A stretch of DNA of 64,000 bases from Streptomyces sp. CC228A (lineage in GTDB: Bacteria; Actinomycetota; Actinomycetes; Streptomycetales; Streptomycetaceae), in contig NZ_JAJPUI010000009.1 in the NCBI RefSeq assembly GCF_021390935.1, positions 1-64,000 of the forward strand, in the 5' to 3' direction. A program made the position numbers and the translations under genes. The notes below the pieces were generated by a model, which saw only the letters and a list, made by a program, of their open reading frames with translations, was not told where the DNA came from and searched no databases. Every line of letters starts with the position of its first letter. Position 1 is the stretch's first letter. Shown piece after piece: positions 7,946-16,359 of the stretch.

Positions 7946-8758
7946 GTGGCAACTGGCCGAACTCACCGACCGGCGACCCGTAGCCGAGGCATCCCCGAGG
8001 CCACCGTCGCCCGGCTTCCGCTGTACCTGCGTGCGCTGACCGCGCTGTCGGAGCGCTCCGTACCCACGGTCTCGTCGGAGGAGCTCGCCGCCGCGGCCGG
8101 CGTCAACTCGGCGAAGCTGCGGAAGGACTTCAGCTACCTCGGCTCGTACGGGACCCGCGGTGTCGGGTACGACGTCGAGTACCTCGTCTACCAGATCTCC
8201 CGCGAGCTCGGGCTCACCCAGGACTGGCCGATTGTCATGGTCGGCATCGGCAACCTCGGCGCCGCCCTGGCCAACTACGGCGGGTTCGCCTCCCGCGGCT
8301 TCCGGGTCGCCGCGCTGATCGACGCCGACGCGTCCCTCGTCGGCAAGCCGGTGGCGGGCATCCCCGTCCAGTACATCGACGACCTGGAGAAGATCGTCGA
8401 GGACAACGGCGTGTCCATCGGCGTCATCGCCACGCCCGCCGGCGCCGCCCAGCAGGTCTGCGACCGCCTCGTCGCCGCCGGCGTCACCTCGATCCTCAAC
8501 TTCGCGCCGACCGTGCTGTCCGTCCCCGACGGCGTCGACGTGCGGAAGGTCGACCTCTCCATCGAACTCCAGATCCTCGCCTTCCACGAGCAGCGGAAGT
8601 CCGGCGAGGAGGGCGGCGACGCCGTCGGCGCCGTCAGCGCCGTCCCCGCGGCCGTGCGGGCGGCCGCCGACGGCGCGCGCGCCGCCGCGGGCGGCCCCGG
8701 CGCGACCGGCGGACGGAAGGGACCGGACGGGGACATGCCCGCCGTGATGCCGGCATGA
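7946..8758 (+). CDS. rex: Redox-sensing transcriptional repressor Rex
   Basis: Represses respiratory and heme genes when the NADH/NAD+ ratio is low and releases DNA when NADH binds. The 270 residues comprise a winged helix (about 18-90; SSEELAAAAGVNSAKLRKDF is the recognition region), then a Rossmann NADH domain beginning VMVGIGNLGAALANYGGF (98-114), then a dispensable-looking Ala/Gly-rich tail. Start GTG 7946 has CAGGAG at the right spacing; an open frame continues far upstream but without homology. The stop overlaps the hemA start (ATGA), so rex-hemA-hemC-hemD form one translationally coupled operon under the operator at 7856. Confidence 0.95.
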   Translation: MATGRTHRPATRSRGIPEATVARLPLYLRALTALSERSVPTVSSEELAAAAGVNSAKLRKDFSYLGSYGTRGVGYDVEYLVYQISRELGLTQDWPIVMVGIGNLGAALANYGGFASRGFRVAALIDADASLVGKPVAGIPVQYIDDLEKIVEDNGVSIGVIATPAGAAQQVCDRLVAAGVTSILNFAPTVLSVPDGVDVRKVDLSIELQILAFHEQRKSGEEGGDAVGAVSAVPAAVRAAADGARAAAGGPGATGGRKGPDGDMPAVMPA

Positions 8759-10125
8759 GCCTCCTCGTCGTCGGCCTCAGCCACCGCAGCGCGCCCGTCA
8801 GCGTGCTGGAGCGGGCCTCCCTCGACCCCGACACCCGGAACAAGCTGCTGCAGGACACCCTCGCCGCCGAGCCGGCCGCCGAGGCCGCCGTCCTGGCCAC
8901 CTGCAACCGCATCGAGCTCTACGCCGACGTGGACAAGTTCCACGCCGGTGTCGCCGAGCTGTCCACACTCCTCGCCCAGCACAGCGGCGTCGGCCTGGAG
9001 GAGCTCACCCCGTACCTGTACGTCCACTACGAGGACCGGGCCGTCCACCACCTCTTCTCGGTGGCCTGCGGCCTGGACTCGATGGTCGTCGGCGAGGGCC
9101 AGATCCTCGGGCAGATCAAGGATGCCCTCAGCCGCGCCCAGGAGCTGCACACCGCGGGGCGGCTGCTGAACGACCTCTTCCAGCAGGCCCTGCGGGTCGG
9201 CAAGCGGGCGCACAGCGAGACCGGCATCGACCGCGCCGGCCAGTCCCTCGTCACCTTCGGGCTGGAGCAGCTCGCGACCGGCACGACCGTCGACGTCTGG
9301 GCCAAGGGCAAGCGGGCCCTGGTCATCGGCGCCGGCTCCATGTCGTCCCTGGCCGCCGCCACCCTCGCCCGGTCCGGGGTCGACGAGGTGGTCGTCGCCA
9401 ACCGCACCTTCGAGCGGGCCGAGCGCCTGACCTGCATCCTCACCGAGCCGGGCAGCGGTCATACGGGCCTCACCGCCCGGGCCGTCGAGATGAGCGCCGT
9501 GCCCGCCGAGCTGGCTGCCGCCGACATCGCCGTGTCCTGCACCGGCGCCACCGGCCTCGTCCTCACCGAGCAGGCCGTCGAGGCCGCCATGACCGGCCGC
9601 GCCACGCCGCTGGCGCTGCTCGACCTGGCCATGCCGCGGGACGTCGACGCCGCCGTGCACCGCATGAACGGCGTACGGCTCGTCGACATCGAGTCCCTCG
9701 CCGAGGCGTCCGCCGACGCCCCCATGGCGCACGACGTCGACCGGGTGCGCCGCATCGTCTCCGACGAGGTCGCCGCGTTCGGTGCCGCCCAGCGCGCCGC
9801 CCGCATCACCCCGACCGTGGTCGCGCTGCGCACCATGGCCGCCGACGTCGTCGCCGGCGAGATGGCCCGCCTGGAGGGCCGCCTGCCCGGCCTTGACGAC
9901 AAGCAGCGCGCCGAGATCACCCAGACCGTGCGCCGTGTCGTCGACAAACTGCTGCACGCGCCGACCGTGCGGGTCAAGCAGCTCGCCAGCGAGCCCGGCG
10001 GCGCCGGGTACGCCGACGCACTGCGCACACTGTTCGATCTCGACCCGGAGACGGTCGCCGCCGTCTCCCGGGCCGACCTGACCGACGCCGCCGTCAAGAA
10101 CCTCAAGAACCGAGGGCACGTATGA
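8755..10125 (+). CDS. hemA: Glutamyl-tRNA reductase
   Basis: First step of C5 tetrapyrrole synthesis: NADPH reduction of Glu-tRNA(Glu) to glutamate-1-semialdehyde. 456 residues, normal length. The catalytic Cys50 lies in LATCNRIELYA, the NADPH-binding domain in GAGSMSSLAAATLARSGVDEVVVANR (about 186-212), and the C-terminal dimerisation helices in the last third. It starts in ATGA overlap with rex and its own stop overlaps hemC, so supply of heme precursor is coupled to Rex. The product feeds HemL, encoded 24 kb away at 32.4 kb. Confidence 0.97.
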   Translation: MSLLVVGLSHRSAPVSVLERASLDPDTRNKLLQDTLAAEPAAEAAVLATCNRIELYADVDKFHAGVAELSTLLAQHSGVGLEELTPYLYVHYEDRAVHHLFSVACGLDSMVVGEGQILGQIKDALSRAQELHTAGRLLNDLFQQALRVGKRAHSETGIDRAGQSLVTFGLEQLATGTTVDVWAKGKRALVIGAGSMSSLAAATLARSGVDEVVVANRTFERAERLTCILTEPGSGHTGLTARAVEMSAVPAELAAADIAVSCTGATGLVLTEQAVEAAMTGRATPLALLDLAMPRDVDAAVHRMNGVRLVDIESLAEASADAPMAHDVDRVRRIVSDEVAAFGAAQRAARITPTVVALRTMAADVVAGEMARLEGRLPGLDDKQRAEITQTVRRVVDKLLHAPTVRVKQLASEPGGAGYADALRTLFDLDPETVAAVSRADLTDAAVKNLKNRGHV

Positions 10126-11105
10126 CCGAGAGGGCCCAGAGCACCAGCACCGAGCGGGCACTGCGGCTGGGGACCAGGCGCAGCAAGCTCGCCATGGCCC
10201 AGTCCGGGCACGTCGCGGAGGCCGTCCGGCGGCTGACCGGGCGCCCCGTCGAGCTGGTGGAGATCACCACGTACGGCGACACCTCCCGCGAGCACCTGGC
10301 GCAGATCGGCGGCACCGGCGTCTTCGTCACCGCCCTGCGCGAGGCCCTGCTCGCCGGAGAGGTGGACTTCGCGGTGCATTCCCTGAAGGACCTGCCCACC
10401 GCGCAGCCCGACGACCTCGTCCTCGCCGCGGTCCCGCTCCGCGAGGACCCGCGGGACGTGCTCGTCGCCCGCGACGGGCTCACCCTCGACCGGCTGCCCG
10501 ACGGCGCACGCGTCGGCACCGGCTCGCCGCGCCGCATGGCGCAGCTCAACGCGTACGCACGTGACCACGGACTGCGCATCGAGACCGTGGCCATCAGGGG
10601 GAACGTCGACACCCGCATCGGGTACGTCCGCAGCGGGGAGCTCGACGCCGTCGTGCTGGCCGCCGCAGGGCTGAACCGCATCGGCCGGATCGACGAGGCG
10701 ACCGACTTCCTGTCGCCCGACACCGTCCTGCCCGCTCCCGGGCAGGGTGCTCTGGCGATCGAGTGCCCGGCGGCCGACGCCGCGCTCGCCGCCGTGCTCG
10801 CCCAGCTCGACCACGAGCACACGCGGGCCGCCGTGACCGCCGAGCGGTCCCTGCTCGCCGCCCTGGAGGCCGGCTGCTCCGCGCCCGTGGGCGCGCTGGC
10901 AGAGGTCCTCCCCGGCGGCGAGGATGTTCATGAGATGCGCCTGCGCGGCGTCGTCGGCACCACCGACGGCTCCACGCTGGTGCAGTTGTCCACCACCGGT
11001 CCCGTACCCACGCCGCACGACGGCGCGGTGGCCCTCGGCCGCGAACTCGCGGCCGAGATGCTCGCCAAGGGCGCGGCCGGTCTTATGGGGGAGCGAGCAC
11101 TTTGA
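10122..11105 (+). CDS. hemC: Porphobilinogen deaminase (hydroxymethylbilane synthase)
   Basis: Polymerises four porphobilinogens into hydroxymethylbilane in the cytoplasm. 327 residues. The N-domain signature RLGTRRSKLAMAQ, the active-site VHSLKDLP with the catalytic Asp, GSPRRMAQL, and Cys252 in LEAGCSAP, which carries the dipyrromethane cofactor, are all present. It overlaps hemA upstream (ATGA) and hemD downstream, third gene of the rex operon. Confidence 0.97.
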   Translation: MTERAQSTSTERALRLGTRRSKLAMAQSGHVAEAVRRLTGRPVELVEITTYGDTSREHLAQIGGTGVFVTALREALLAGEVDFAVHSLKDLPTAQPDDLVLAAVPLREDPRDVLVARDGLTLDRLPDGARVGTGSPRRMAQLNAYARDHGLRIETVAIRGNVDTRIGYVRSGELDAVVLAAAGLNRIGRIDEATDFLSPDTVLPAPGQGALAIECPAADAALAAVLAQLDHEHTRAAVTAERSLLAALEAGCSAPVGALAEVLPGGEDVHEMRLRGVVGTTDGSTLVQLSTTGPVPTPHDGAVALGRELAAEMLAKGAAGLMGERAL

Positions 11106-12769
11106 GCCCCACCACTGCATCCAAGGCCTACTCGGCGTTCTCCGCGTGCGGGCACGTCACCTTCCTCGGCGCCGGACCCGGTGATCCGGGGCTGCTGACT
11201 CTGCGCGCCGTGGAGGCGCTGGCCGGGGCGGACGTACTGATCGCCGAGCCCGAGGTGCTCGACGTCGTACGCGGCCATGCCCGGGCCGGTGTGAGCACGC
11301 CCGAGCTGACGGTTGTTGACGATGCGTCAATGACCGCCGGGGTCCCCGTGTTGAGGGATGCGGCCAATCTTGTCATGGAGGCCGCGCGTAGCGGCAAGCG
11401 GGTGGTGCGTGCGCTGAGCGGCGACCCGGGCCTCGACGGCAACGCGGGCGCCGAGATGCTCGCCTGCGCCGCCGAGGGCATCCCCTTCGAGGTGGTGCCC
11501 GGTGTGGCCGCCGCCGTCGGTGTGGCCGCCTACGCAGGTGTGCCGCTGCGCGACGCCGAGGGTGCGGACGTCCGGTTCCTGGACGCCCGCACCGCGAGTG
11601 AGCGCTGCTGGGCGGAGGTCGGCGCCTCCGACGGCACCGTCGTCGTGTCCACGACGCTGGTCTCGGTGGCCGCCGCCGCCGGCGAGCTGGTCGCGGCGGG
11701 CCGCAAGCCCGACACCCCGATGACGGTCACCATCGCCGGGACGACGACCCGGCAGCGGACCTGGACGGCCACGCTCGGCTCCGTCGCGCAGGTGCTCAAG
11801 CAGGCGAAGGTGCTGCCCTCGCCCGAGGGCCACCAGCCCGTCATAGCCGTCGTGGGCGAGCGCAGCGCCGCAGCCCAGCGCGACCAGCTCGCCTGGTTCG
11901 AGTCCAAGCCGCTCTTCGGCTGGAAGGTGCTGGTGCCCCGCACCAAGGAGCAGGCGGCGTCGCTGTCCGACCAGCTCCGCTCCTACGGCGCGGTGCCGCA
12001 CGAGGTGCCGACCATCGCCGTGGAGCCGCCGCGCACCCCGCAGCAGATGGAGCGCGCGGTCAAGGGCCTGGTCACGGGTCGCTACGAGTGGATCGCCTTC
12101 ACGTCGGTGAACGCCGTCAAGGCGGTGCGCGAGAAGTTCGAGGAGTACGGGCTCGACGCCCGCGCCTTCGCCGGGATCAAGGTCGCGGCGGTGGGCGAGC
12201 AGACCGCGAAGGCGCTCGTGGACTTCGGTGTGAAGCCGGACCTCGTGCCGAGCGGCGAGCAGTCCGCGGCCGGGCTGCTGGAGGACTGGCCGCCGTACGA
12301 CCCGGTCTTCGACCCGATCGACCGCGTCTTCCTGCCGCGCGCCGACATCGCGACCGAGACGCTCGTGGCCGGGCTGATCGAGCTGGGCTGGGAGGTCGAC
12401 GACGTCACCGCCTACCGGACCGTGCGCGCCTCGCCGCCGCCGGCGGAGACCCGCGAGGCGATCAAGGGCGGCGGGTTCGACGCGGTGCTGTTCACGTCGT
12501 CGTCGACGGTGCGGAACCTGGTCGGCATCGCCGGCAAACCGCACAACGTGACCGTGATCGCCTGCATCGGCCCCGCGACCGCCAAGACCGCGGAGGAGCA
12601 CGGCCTGCGGGTCGACGTCCTGTCGCCTGAGCCGTCGGTGACGAAGCTGGCGGAGGCGCTGGCGGAGTTCGGCGCGCGGCGCCGCGAGGCGGCGCTGGAG
12701 GCGGGCGACCCGGTGACCCGCCCGTCGGAGCGCCGCCCGGGCGCCCGGCGCCGCCGGACGACGACGTAA
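11102..12769 (+). CDS. hemD: Fused uroporphyrinogen-III methylase-like / uroporphyrinogen-III synthase
   Basis: The C-terminal half (about 275-535, from LFGWKVLVPRTKEQAASL) is a HemD synthase that closes hydroxymethylbilane to uroporphyrinogen III. The N-terminal half (about 18-260) has the SUMT/CobA fold with FLGAGPGDPGLLTLRAVEAL and VPGVAAAVGVAAYAGVPL. The usual methylase block (RLKGGDPFVFGRGGEE type) is replaced by RALSGDPGLDGNAGAEM, so methyltransferase activity is doubtful. Start TTG 11102 overlaps the hemC stop. The protein ends in a basic tail. A strong hairpin follows, closing the operon before hemB. Confidence 0.92.
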   Translation: MSPTTASKAYSAFSACGHVTFLGAGPGDPGLLTLRAVEALAGADVLIAEPEVLDVVRGHARAGVSTPELTVVDDASMTAGVPVLRDAANLVMEAARSGKRVVRALSGDPGLDGNAGAEMLACAAEGIPFEVVPGVAAAVGVAAYAGVPLRDAEGADVRFLDARTASERCWAEVGASDGTVVVSTTLVSVAAAAGELVAAGRKPDTPMTVTIAGTTTRQRTWTATLGSVAQVLKQAKVLPSPEGHQPVIAVVGERSAAAQRDQLAWFESKPLFGWKVLVPRTKEQAASLSDQLRSYGAVPHEVPTIAVEPPRTPQQMERAVKGLVTGRYEWIAFTSVNAVKAVREKFEEYGLDARAFAGIKVAAVGEQTAKALVDFGVKPDLVPSGEQSAAGLLEDWPPYDPVFDPIDRVFLPRADIATETLVAGLIELGWEVDDVTAYRTVRASPPPAETREAIKGGGFDAVLFTSSSTVRNLVGIAGKPHNVTVIACIGPATAKTAEEHGLRVDVLSPEPSVTKLAEALAEFGARRREAALEAGDPVTRPSERRPGARRRRTTT

Positions 12770-12856
12770 CGGTTCGCCGTATGCGGCCCGCACCCGCGCA
12801 GTCGGGTGCGGGCCACGCGTGTTCTGGCGCAGTCGGGTGCGGCCCGCCGAGCGGGT

Positions 12857-12885
12857 GGCGCCGGCCGGTGGTGCCGGCCGGCGCC
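12857..12885. terminator. Hairpin after hemD
   Basis: GGCGCCGGCCGG (12857-12868) pairs perfectly with 12874-12885 around TGGTG. It lies 88 nt past the hemD stop and 48 nt before hemB, implying that hemB has its own promoter or depends on readthrough. Confidence 0.7.
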
Positions 12886-12933
12886 GACTGGGCGTCGGCA
12901 AAGGCACCGGTGGGGCGGGCGTAGCGTGAAGGC

Positions 12934-13932
12934 ATGACAGTGTACGGATCCTTTCCCGGGGCGCGGCCGCGGCGGCTGCGTACCACGCCCGTGATGCGGC
13001 GGATGGTCGCGGAGACGCGGCTGCATCCTGCGAACCTGATCCTGCCCGCCTTCGTGCGGGAGGGTGTCAGCGAGCCCGTGCCGATTCAGGCCATGCCCGG
13101 CGTCGTCCAGCACAGCCGCGACACCCTGCGGAAGGCCGCAGTGGAGGCGGTCGAGGCGGGTGTCTCCGGGATCATGCTGTTCGGTGTGCCGGAGGAGTCC
13201 AAGAAGGACGCCCTCGGGACGGCCGGGACCGACCCCGACGGGATCCTCCAGGTCGCCATCCGGGACGTGCGGGCCGAGGTGGGCGACGAGCTGGTCGTGA
13301 TGTCCGACCTGTGCCTCGACGAGTACACCGACCACGGGCACTGCGGCGTGCTGGACGCCGAGGGGCGCGTCGACAACGACGCCACCCTGGAGCGGTACGC
13401 CGAGATGGCCCAGGTGCAGGCGGACGCCGGCGTCCACGTCGTGGGGCCGAGCGGCATGATGGACGGCCAGGTCGGCGTGGTCCGCGACGCGCTCGACACC
13501 ATCGGCAAGGAGGACGTGGCGATCCTGGCGTACACCGCCAAGTACGCCTCCGCCTTCTACGGCCCGTTCCGCGAGGCCGTCGGGTCCTCGCTGCGGGGGG
13601 ACCGCAAGACGTACCAGCAGGACTCCGCGAACGTGCGGGAGTCGATGCGGGAGCTGGCGCTCGACCTCGACGAGGGCGCCGACATGGTCATGGTCAAGCC
13701 GGCCGGCCCCTACCTCGACATCCTGGCCAAGGTGGCGGACGCCGTCGACGTGCCCGTCGCCGCGTACCAGATCAGCGGCGAGTACGCGATGATCGAGGCC
13801 GCCGCCGAGCGGGGCTGGATCGACCGCGACAAGGCCGTCCTGGAGTCCCTCACCGGCATCCGCCGGGCCGGCGCCCAGATGATCCTCACGTACTGGGCGA
13901 CCGAGGCCGCGCGCTGGCTGCGCTCGACGTAG
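12934..13932 (+). CDS. hemB: Delta-aminolevulinic acid dehydratase
   Basis: Condenses two 5-aminolevulinates to porphobilinogen. 332 residues. The two Schiff-base lysines are Lys203 in AYTAKYASAFYGPF and Lys255 in MVMVKPAGPYLD. The active-site metal loop reads DLCLDEYTDHGHCG, a mixed form: two Cys as in zinc enzymes, with Asp where the middle Cys usually stands. Start ATG 12934. It is separated from the rex-hemACD operon by a hairpin but completes the block of heme genes. Downstream are short GC-rich tandem repeats and no clear terminator. Confidence 0.96.
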   Translation: MTVYGSFPGARPRRLRTTPVMRRMVAETRLHPANLILPAFVREGVSEPVPIQAMPGVVQHSRDTLRKAAVEAVEAGVSGIMLFGVPEESKKDALGTAGTDPDGILQVAIRDVRAEVGDELVVMSDLCLDEYTDHGHCGVLDAEGRVDNDATLERYAEMAQVQADAGVHVVGPSGMMDGQVGVVRDALDTIGKEDVAILAYTAKYASAFYGPFREAVGSSLRGDRKTYQQDSANVRESMRELALDLDEGADMVMVKPAGPYLDILAKVADAVDVPVAAYQISGEYAMIEAAAERGWIDRDKAVLESLTGIRRAGAQMILTYWATEAARWLRST

Positions 13933-14054
13933 GACGCGGGTGACGTGCCGCCTGCGCGGGACGGGTGGCCGGTGCGCGGCGGTCGGTCCCGCGCCGGCCC
14001 TGGGCGGGCGGTCCGGTGCGGGCTCTGGGCGGGCGGTCCGGTGCGGGCCCGCCG

Positions 14055-14132
14055 GAGCGGCCGGCCGGCGGGGCGCGCCTGAGCGGCCGGCTGGCGGGGC
14101 GCGCCTGAGCGGCCGGCTGGCGGGGCGCGCCT
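14055..14132. repeat. 26-bp tandem repeat, 3 copies, in the hemB-sensor gap
   Basis: Units 14055-14080, 14081-14106 and 14107-14132 (the first slightly divergent) follow a roughly 25-bp doublet at about 14000-14050. The 364-bp gap 13933-14296 between hemB and the next gene holds nothing else that I can support. Confidence 0.75.
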
Positions 14133-14296
14133 GAGGACCGCCCGGACTGCCGTCGGGGGCGGGGTGTGCCCGGCCGGTCGCTGGGCGGGGCCTGTCAGGC
14201 TTCCGCTGCTCGCGGGCTGCGGAGCAAGGCCGTACGCGGCGGGCTGCCGGATCGGGGGCGCGGGCGGCCCGCCGGGGTGGCCGCCGGCCGGTGGGT

Positions 14297-15040
14297 CTAG
14301 GGGGCGGCTCGCAGGGTCGCCACCGCGTTGCCTTGGGTGTCGTACAGGGTCACCGCGTAGCCCGGGTGGCCGCCGTCCTCGGCGGGTGGGGTGTGGGCGT
14401 ACCAGCCGCCCCAGCCCGGTCTGCCGGGCAGCTCCACCAGGGTCCCGGGGATCCGCGTGCCCCGGCCGTCGGTGAGCTCCAGGCGGGCGGCGTTCCTCGT
14501 GCCGTAGAACAGGCCCGAGTGGAAGCCCCCTTGCGTGCCCGTCACCGACTGGTGGGTGACCCCGGGCACGGACGTGTCGAGGTTGCCGGTGCCGATGGGG
14601 CGGAAGTCCTCTTCTCCGTCGGTGCCCGACGTGTGTTTGCCGTCCTCGGTGAGCCACAGCGTCCAGCCCTTTCCCGCGTCCACCCGTTCGCCCGGGGACA
14701 CCGCGGTCGGCGGCGCGGCCGGCCGTGCGCTGGGGGAGGGCTCCCGCGAGGCGGGCGGGCTGCTGGGCCGCGGAGGTGTCGCCACCGGCGCGGAGGTCGG
14801 GTCGGTCAGCACCCGCACGGCGAGCAGCGGCAGGGCCGTGGCCACCAGGGCGGCGCCCGTGGCCAGGGCGGTGGCCCGGCGTCGCCGCCGGGCCCGGCCT
14901 TCGCGCCGGACGGCGGCCAGCGGCAGCGGCCCCGGGGTGACGCCGCGGGCGGCTTCGGTGAAGGCCGTGCGGAGCCTGCGGGCGGCCTCGTCGGTCTCGT
15001 CGGCCCCGGCTCCGGGCTCGGGTGCGGATGCGGGGGTCAT
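14297..15040 (-). CDS. Membrane-anchored sensor/anti-sigma-like protein
   Basis: A 247-residue type II membrane protein: a cytoplasmic part of about 60 residues (ETDEAARRLRTAFTEAARGV), an Arg-rich stop, a transmembrane helix (about 65-85, ATALATGAALVATALPLLAV), a Pro/Ser-rich linker and an extracellular domain of about 130 residues with WTLWLTEDGKHTSG, GLFYGTRNAARLELT and TLVELPGRPGWGGWY. It overlaps the upstream ECF sigma gene by ATGA (15037-15040), so it is the natural candidate anti-sigma factor. The extracellular domain recurs as the secreted protein at 15664-16254. The N-terminal part has no zinc motif. Confidence 0.72.
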   Translation of the reverse strand: MTPASAPEPGAGADETDEAARRLRTAFTEAARGVTPGPLPLAAVRREGRARRRRRATALATGAALVATALPLLAVRVLTDPTSAPVATPPRPSSPPASREPSPSARPAAPPTAVSPGERVDAGKGWTLWLTEDGKHTSGTDGEEDFRPIGTGNLDTSVPGVTHQSVTGTQGGFHSGLFYGTRNAARLELTDGRGTRIPGTLVELPGRPGWGGWYAHTPPAEDGGHPGYAVTLYDTQGNAVATLRAAP

Positions 15041-15591
15041 GGTCGGGCTCCGGGGGTGGCATGGGGGCGGACGTCGCGCGCGGCAAGGCCGGGGTGGGTG
15101 CGCAGGGCCTCGAGTCCGCGGCGGGCATGGGTCTTCACCGTGCCGAGGGAGCAGTCCAGGACCTTCGCGATGTCCTGCTCGCTGAGGTCCTCCCAGTAGC
15201 GGAGCACCATCACGGCCCGCTGCCGGGGCGTGAGGTCCGCGAGCGCCTCCAGGAGCGCGGTGCGCTGCTCGACCGCCTCGGCGTGGCCCGCGTGGGCGTG
15301 GCGGACCGAGTCGGGGAGTAACGGCGTCAGCAGGTGCACGACCCGTCTGCGGCGGACCCGGCTGAGGTTGTTGTTGACGAGCGCGCGGCGCACGTACAGG
15401 CCGAGGTCCTCCCGCGGCACCTTCCCCCACCGGCCGTACAGCTTGGCCAGCGTCGTCTGCACCAGGTCCTCCGCCTCGTGGAAGTCCCCGGTGAGGAGCT
15501 GGGCGGTGCGCACCAGCCGGGGCCAGGCCGCCGCGGCGAACTCGGCGAAGCCGTCGTCTTCGGAGCGCGACTCGTACGGCACGGTGGGCAT
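15037..15591 (-). CDS. ECF sigma factor, SigE-family (Streptomyces type)
   Basis: 184-residue sigma-70 family protein of the group often called the sigma-E family in actinobacteria. Region 2 spans about 14-80 (FAAAAWPRLVRTAQLLTG, EAEDLVQTTLAKLYGRW) and region 4 about 108-165 (LADLTPRQRAVMVLRYWEDLSEQDIAKVL, then LGTVKTHARRGLEAL). Start ATG 15591. The gene is translationally coupled to the membrane sensor downstream and lies 72 bp below a secreted paralogue of that sensor. Target promoters are unknown. Confidence 0.9.
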   Translation of the reverse strand: MPTVPYESRSEDDGFAEFAAAAWPRLVRTAQLLTGDFHEAEDLVQTTLAKLYGRWGKVPREDLGLYVRRALVNNNLSRVRRRRVVHLLTPLLPDSVRHAHAGHAEAVEQRTALLEALADLTPRQRAVMVLRYWEDLSEQDIAKVLDCSLGTVKTHARRGLEALRTHPGLAARDVRPHATPGARP

Positions 15592-15663
15592 CCTCGTGGT
15601 GTGGGGTACGGGTGGCGGGACCCGCCCCGTCGCCGGGTCCCGCCACCGGTCTGGTGCGGCCGG

Positions 15664-16254
15664 TCAGAAGTCCCGTGCCGGCAGCTCGGCCAGCAGCTGC
15701 CCCGCCCGGTCGTACAGCGCGACCCCGGGGGTGCCGGACTGGTCGTACACCGGGGTGGCGACGTGCCACGCGCCCCAGCCGGGCCTGCCCGGCAGCTCGA
15801 CGAGGGCGGCCCGGACGGTGGTGGTGCCGCCGTACGTGAGCTCGACGCGGCCGACGTCCCGGGTGCCGTAGTAGAGGCCGGTGTGGAGGATGCCGCTGCC
15901 GGTGCCGTCGGTCTGGAGGCTGACGCCTGGCTGCGTCGGGTCGATGTTGCCGTCGACGACGCTGCGGAAGATCTCGTAGCCGTCGGGGCCGGACCAGTGC
16001 TTGCCCTCCGGGGTCAGCCACATCCGCCAGCCGGGGGCCACGCCGACGCGCTCGCCGGGCCGCACGACGCGGACGGACCGCTTCCCGGCGGACTCGGCGG
16101 CGGTCGCGTCCGCGGGCGCCGCGGCCGAGGCGGCGGCACCTGCCGGGGCGGCCCGGTGCGTGAGGGCGGCGGCCGGGGCGGCCGCGACCGCGGCGGTCGG
16201 CGCCGCCGCCAGCGCGACGGCCGCGAGGGACGCGGCCAGCACGTGCTTGTTCAT
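15664..16254 (-). CDS. Secreted paralogue of the sensor ectodomain
   Basis: 196 residues with a clear signal peptide (KHVLAASLAAVALAAAPTAAVAAA), an Ala-rich linker, then a domain parallel to the ectodomain of the protein at 14297: PGERV..GW..WLT..GKH.SG, HTGLYYGTRDVGRVELT and ALVELPGRPGWGAWHVATP. It has no transmembrane anchor. Start ATG 16254 is preceded by AAGGAG at 7 nt. It is upstream of the ECF sigma gene in the same orientation, so the three genes form a likely module. Function is unknown; a soluble ligand-binding or competing form of the sensor is possible. Confidence 0.72.
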   Translation of the reverse strand: MNKHVLAASLAAVALAAAPTAAVAAAPAAALTHRAAPAGAAASAAAPADATAAESAGKRSVRVVRPGERVGVAPGWRMWLTPEGKHWSGPDGYEIFRSVVDGNIDPTQPGVSLQTDGTGSGILHTGLYYGTRDVGRVELTYGGTTTVRAALVELPGRPGWGAWHVATPVYDQSGTPGVALYDRAGQLLAELPARDF

Positions 16255-16359
16255 CCTGCTGCTCCTTGCTTGTGCGGTGTCGTACGGGCGGAGTGGCGCC
16301 TCTCCACCCCTACAAACGCCGCGGGCCTCGGAGTCGGATGACATGCTGCTCGCGCTGTC

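Noticed and set aside
14055..14132. Attachment site or recombination target
   Set aside because: Tandem units without an adjacent integrase or tRNA; plain duplication is simpler.
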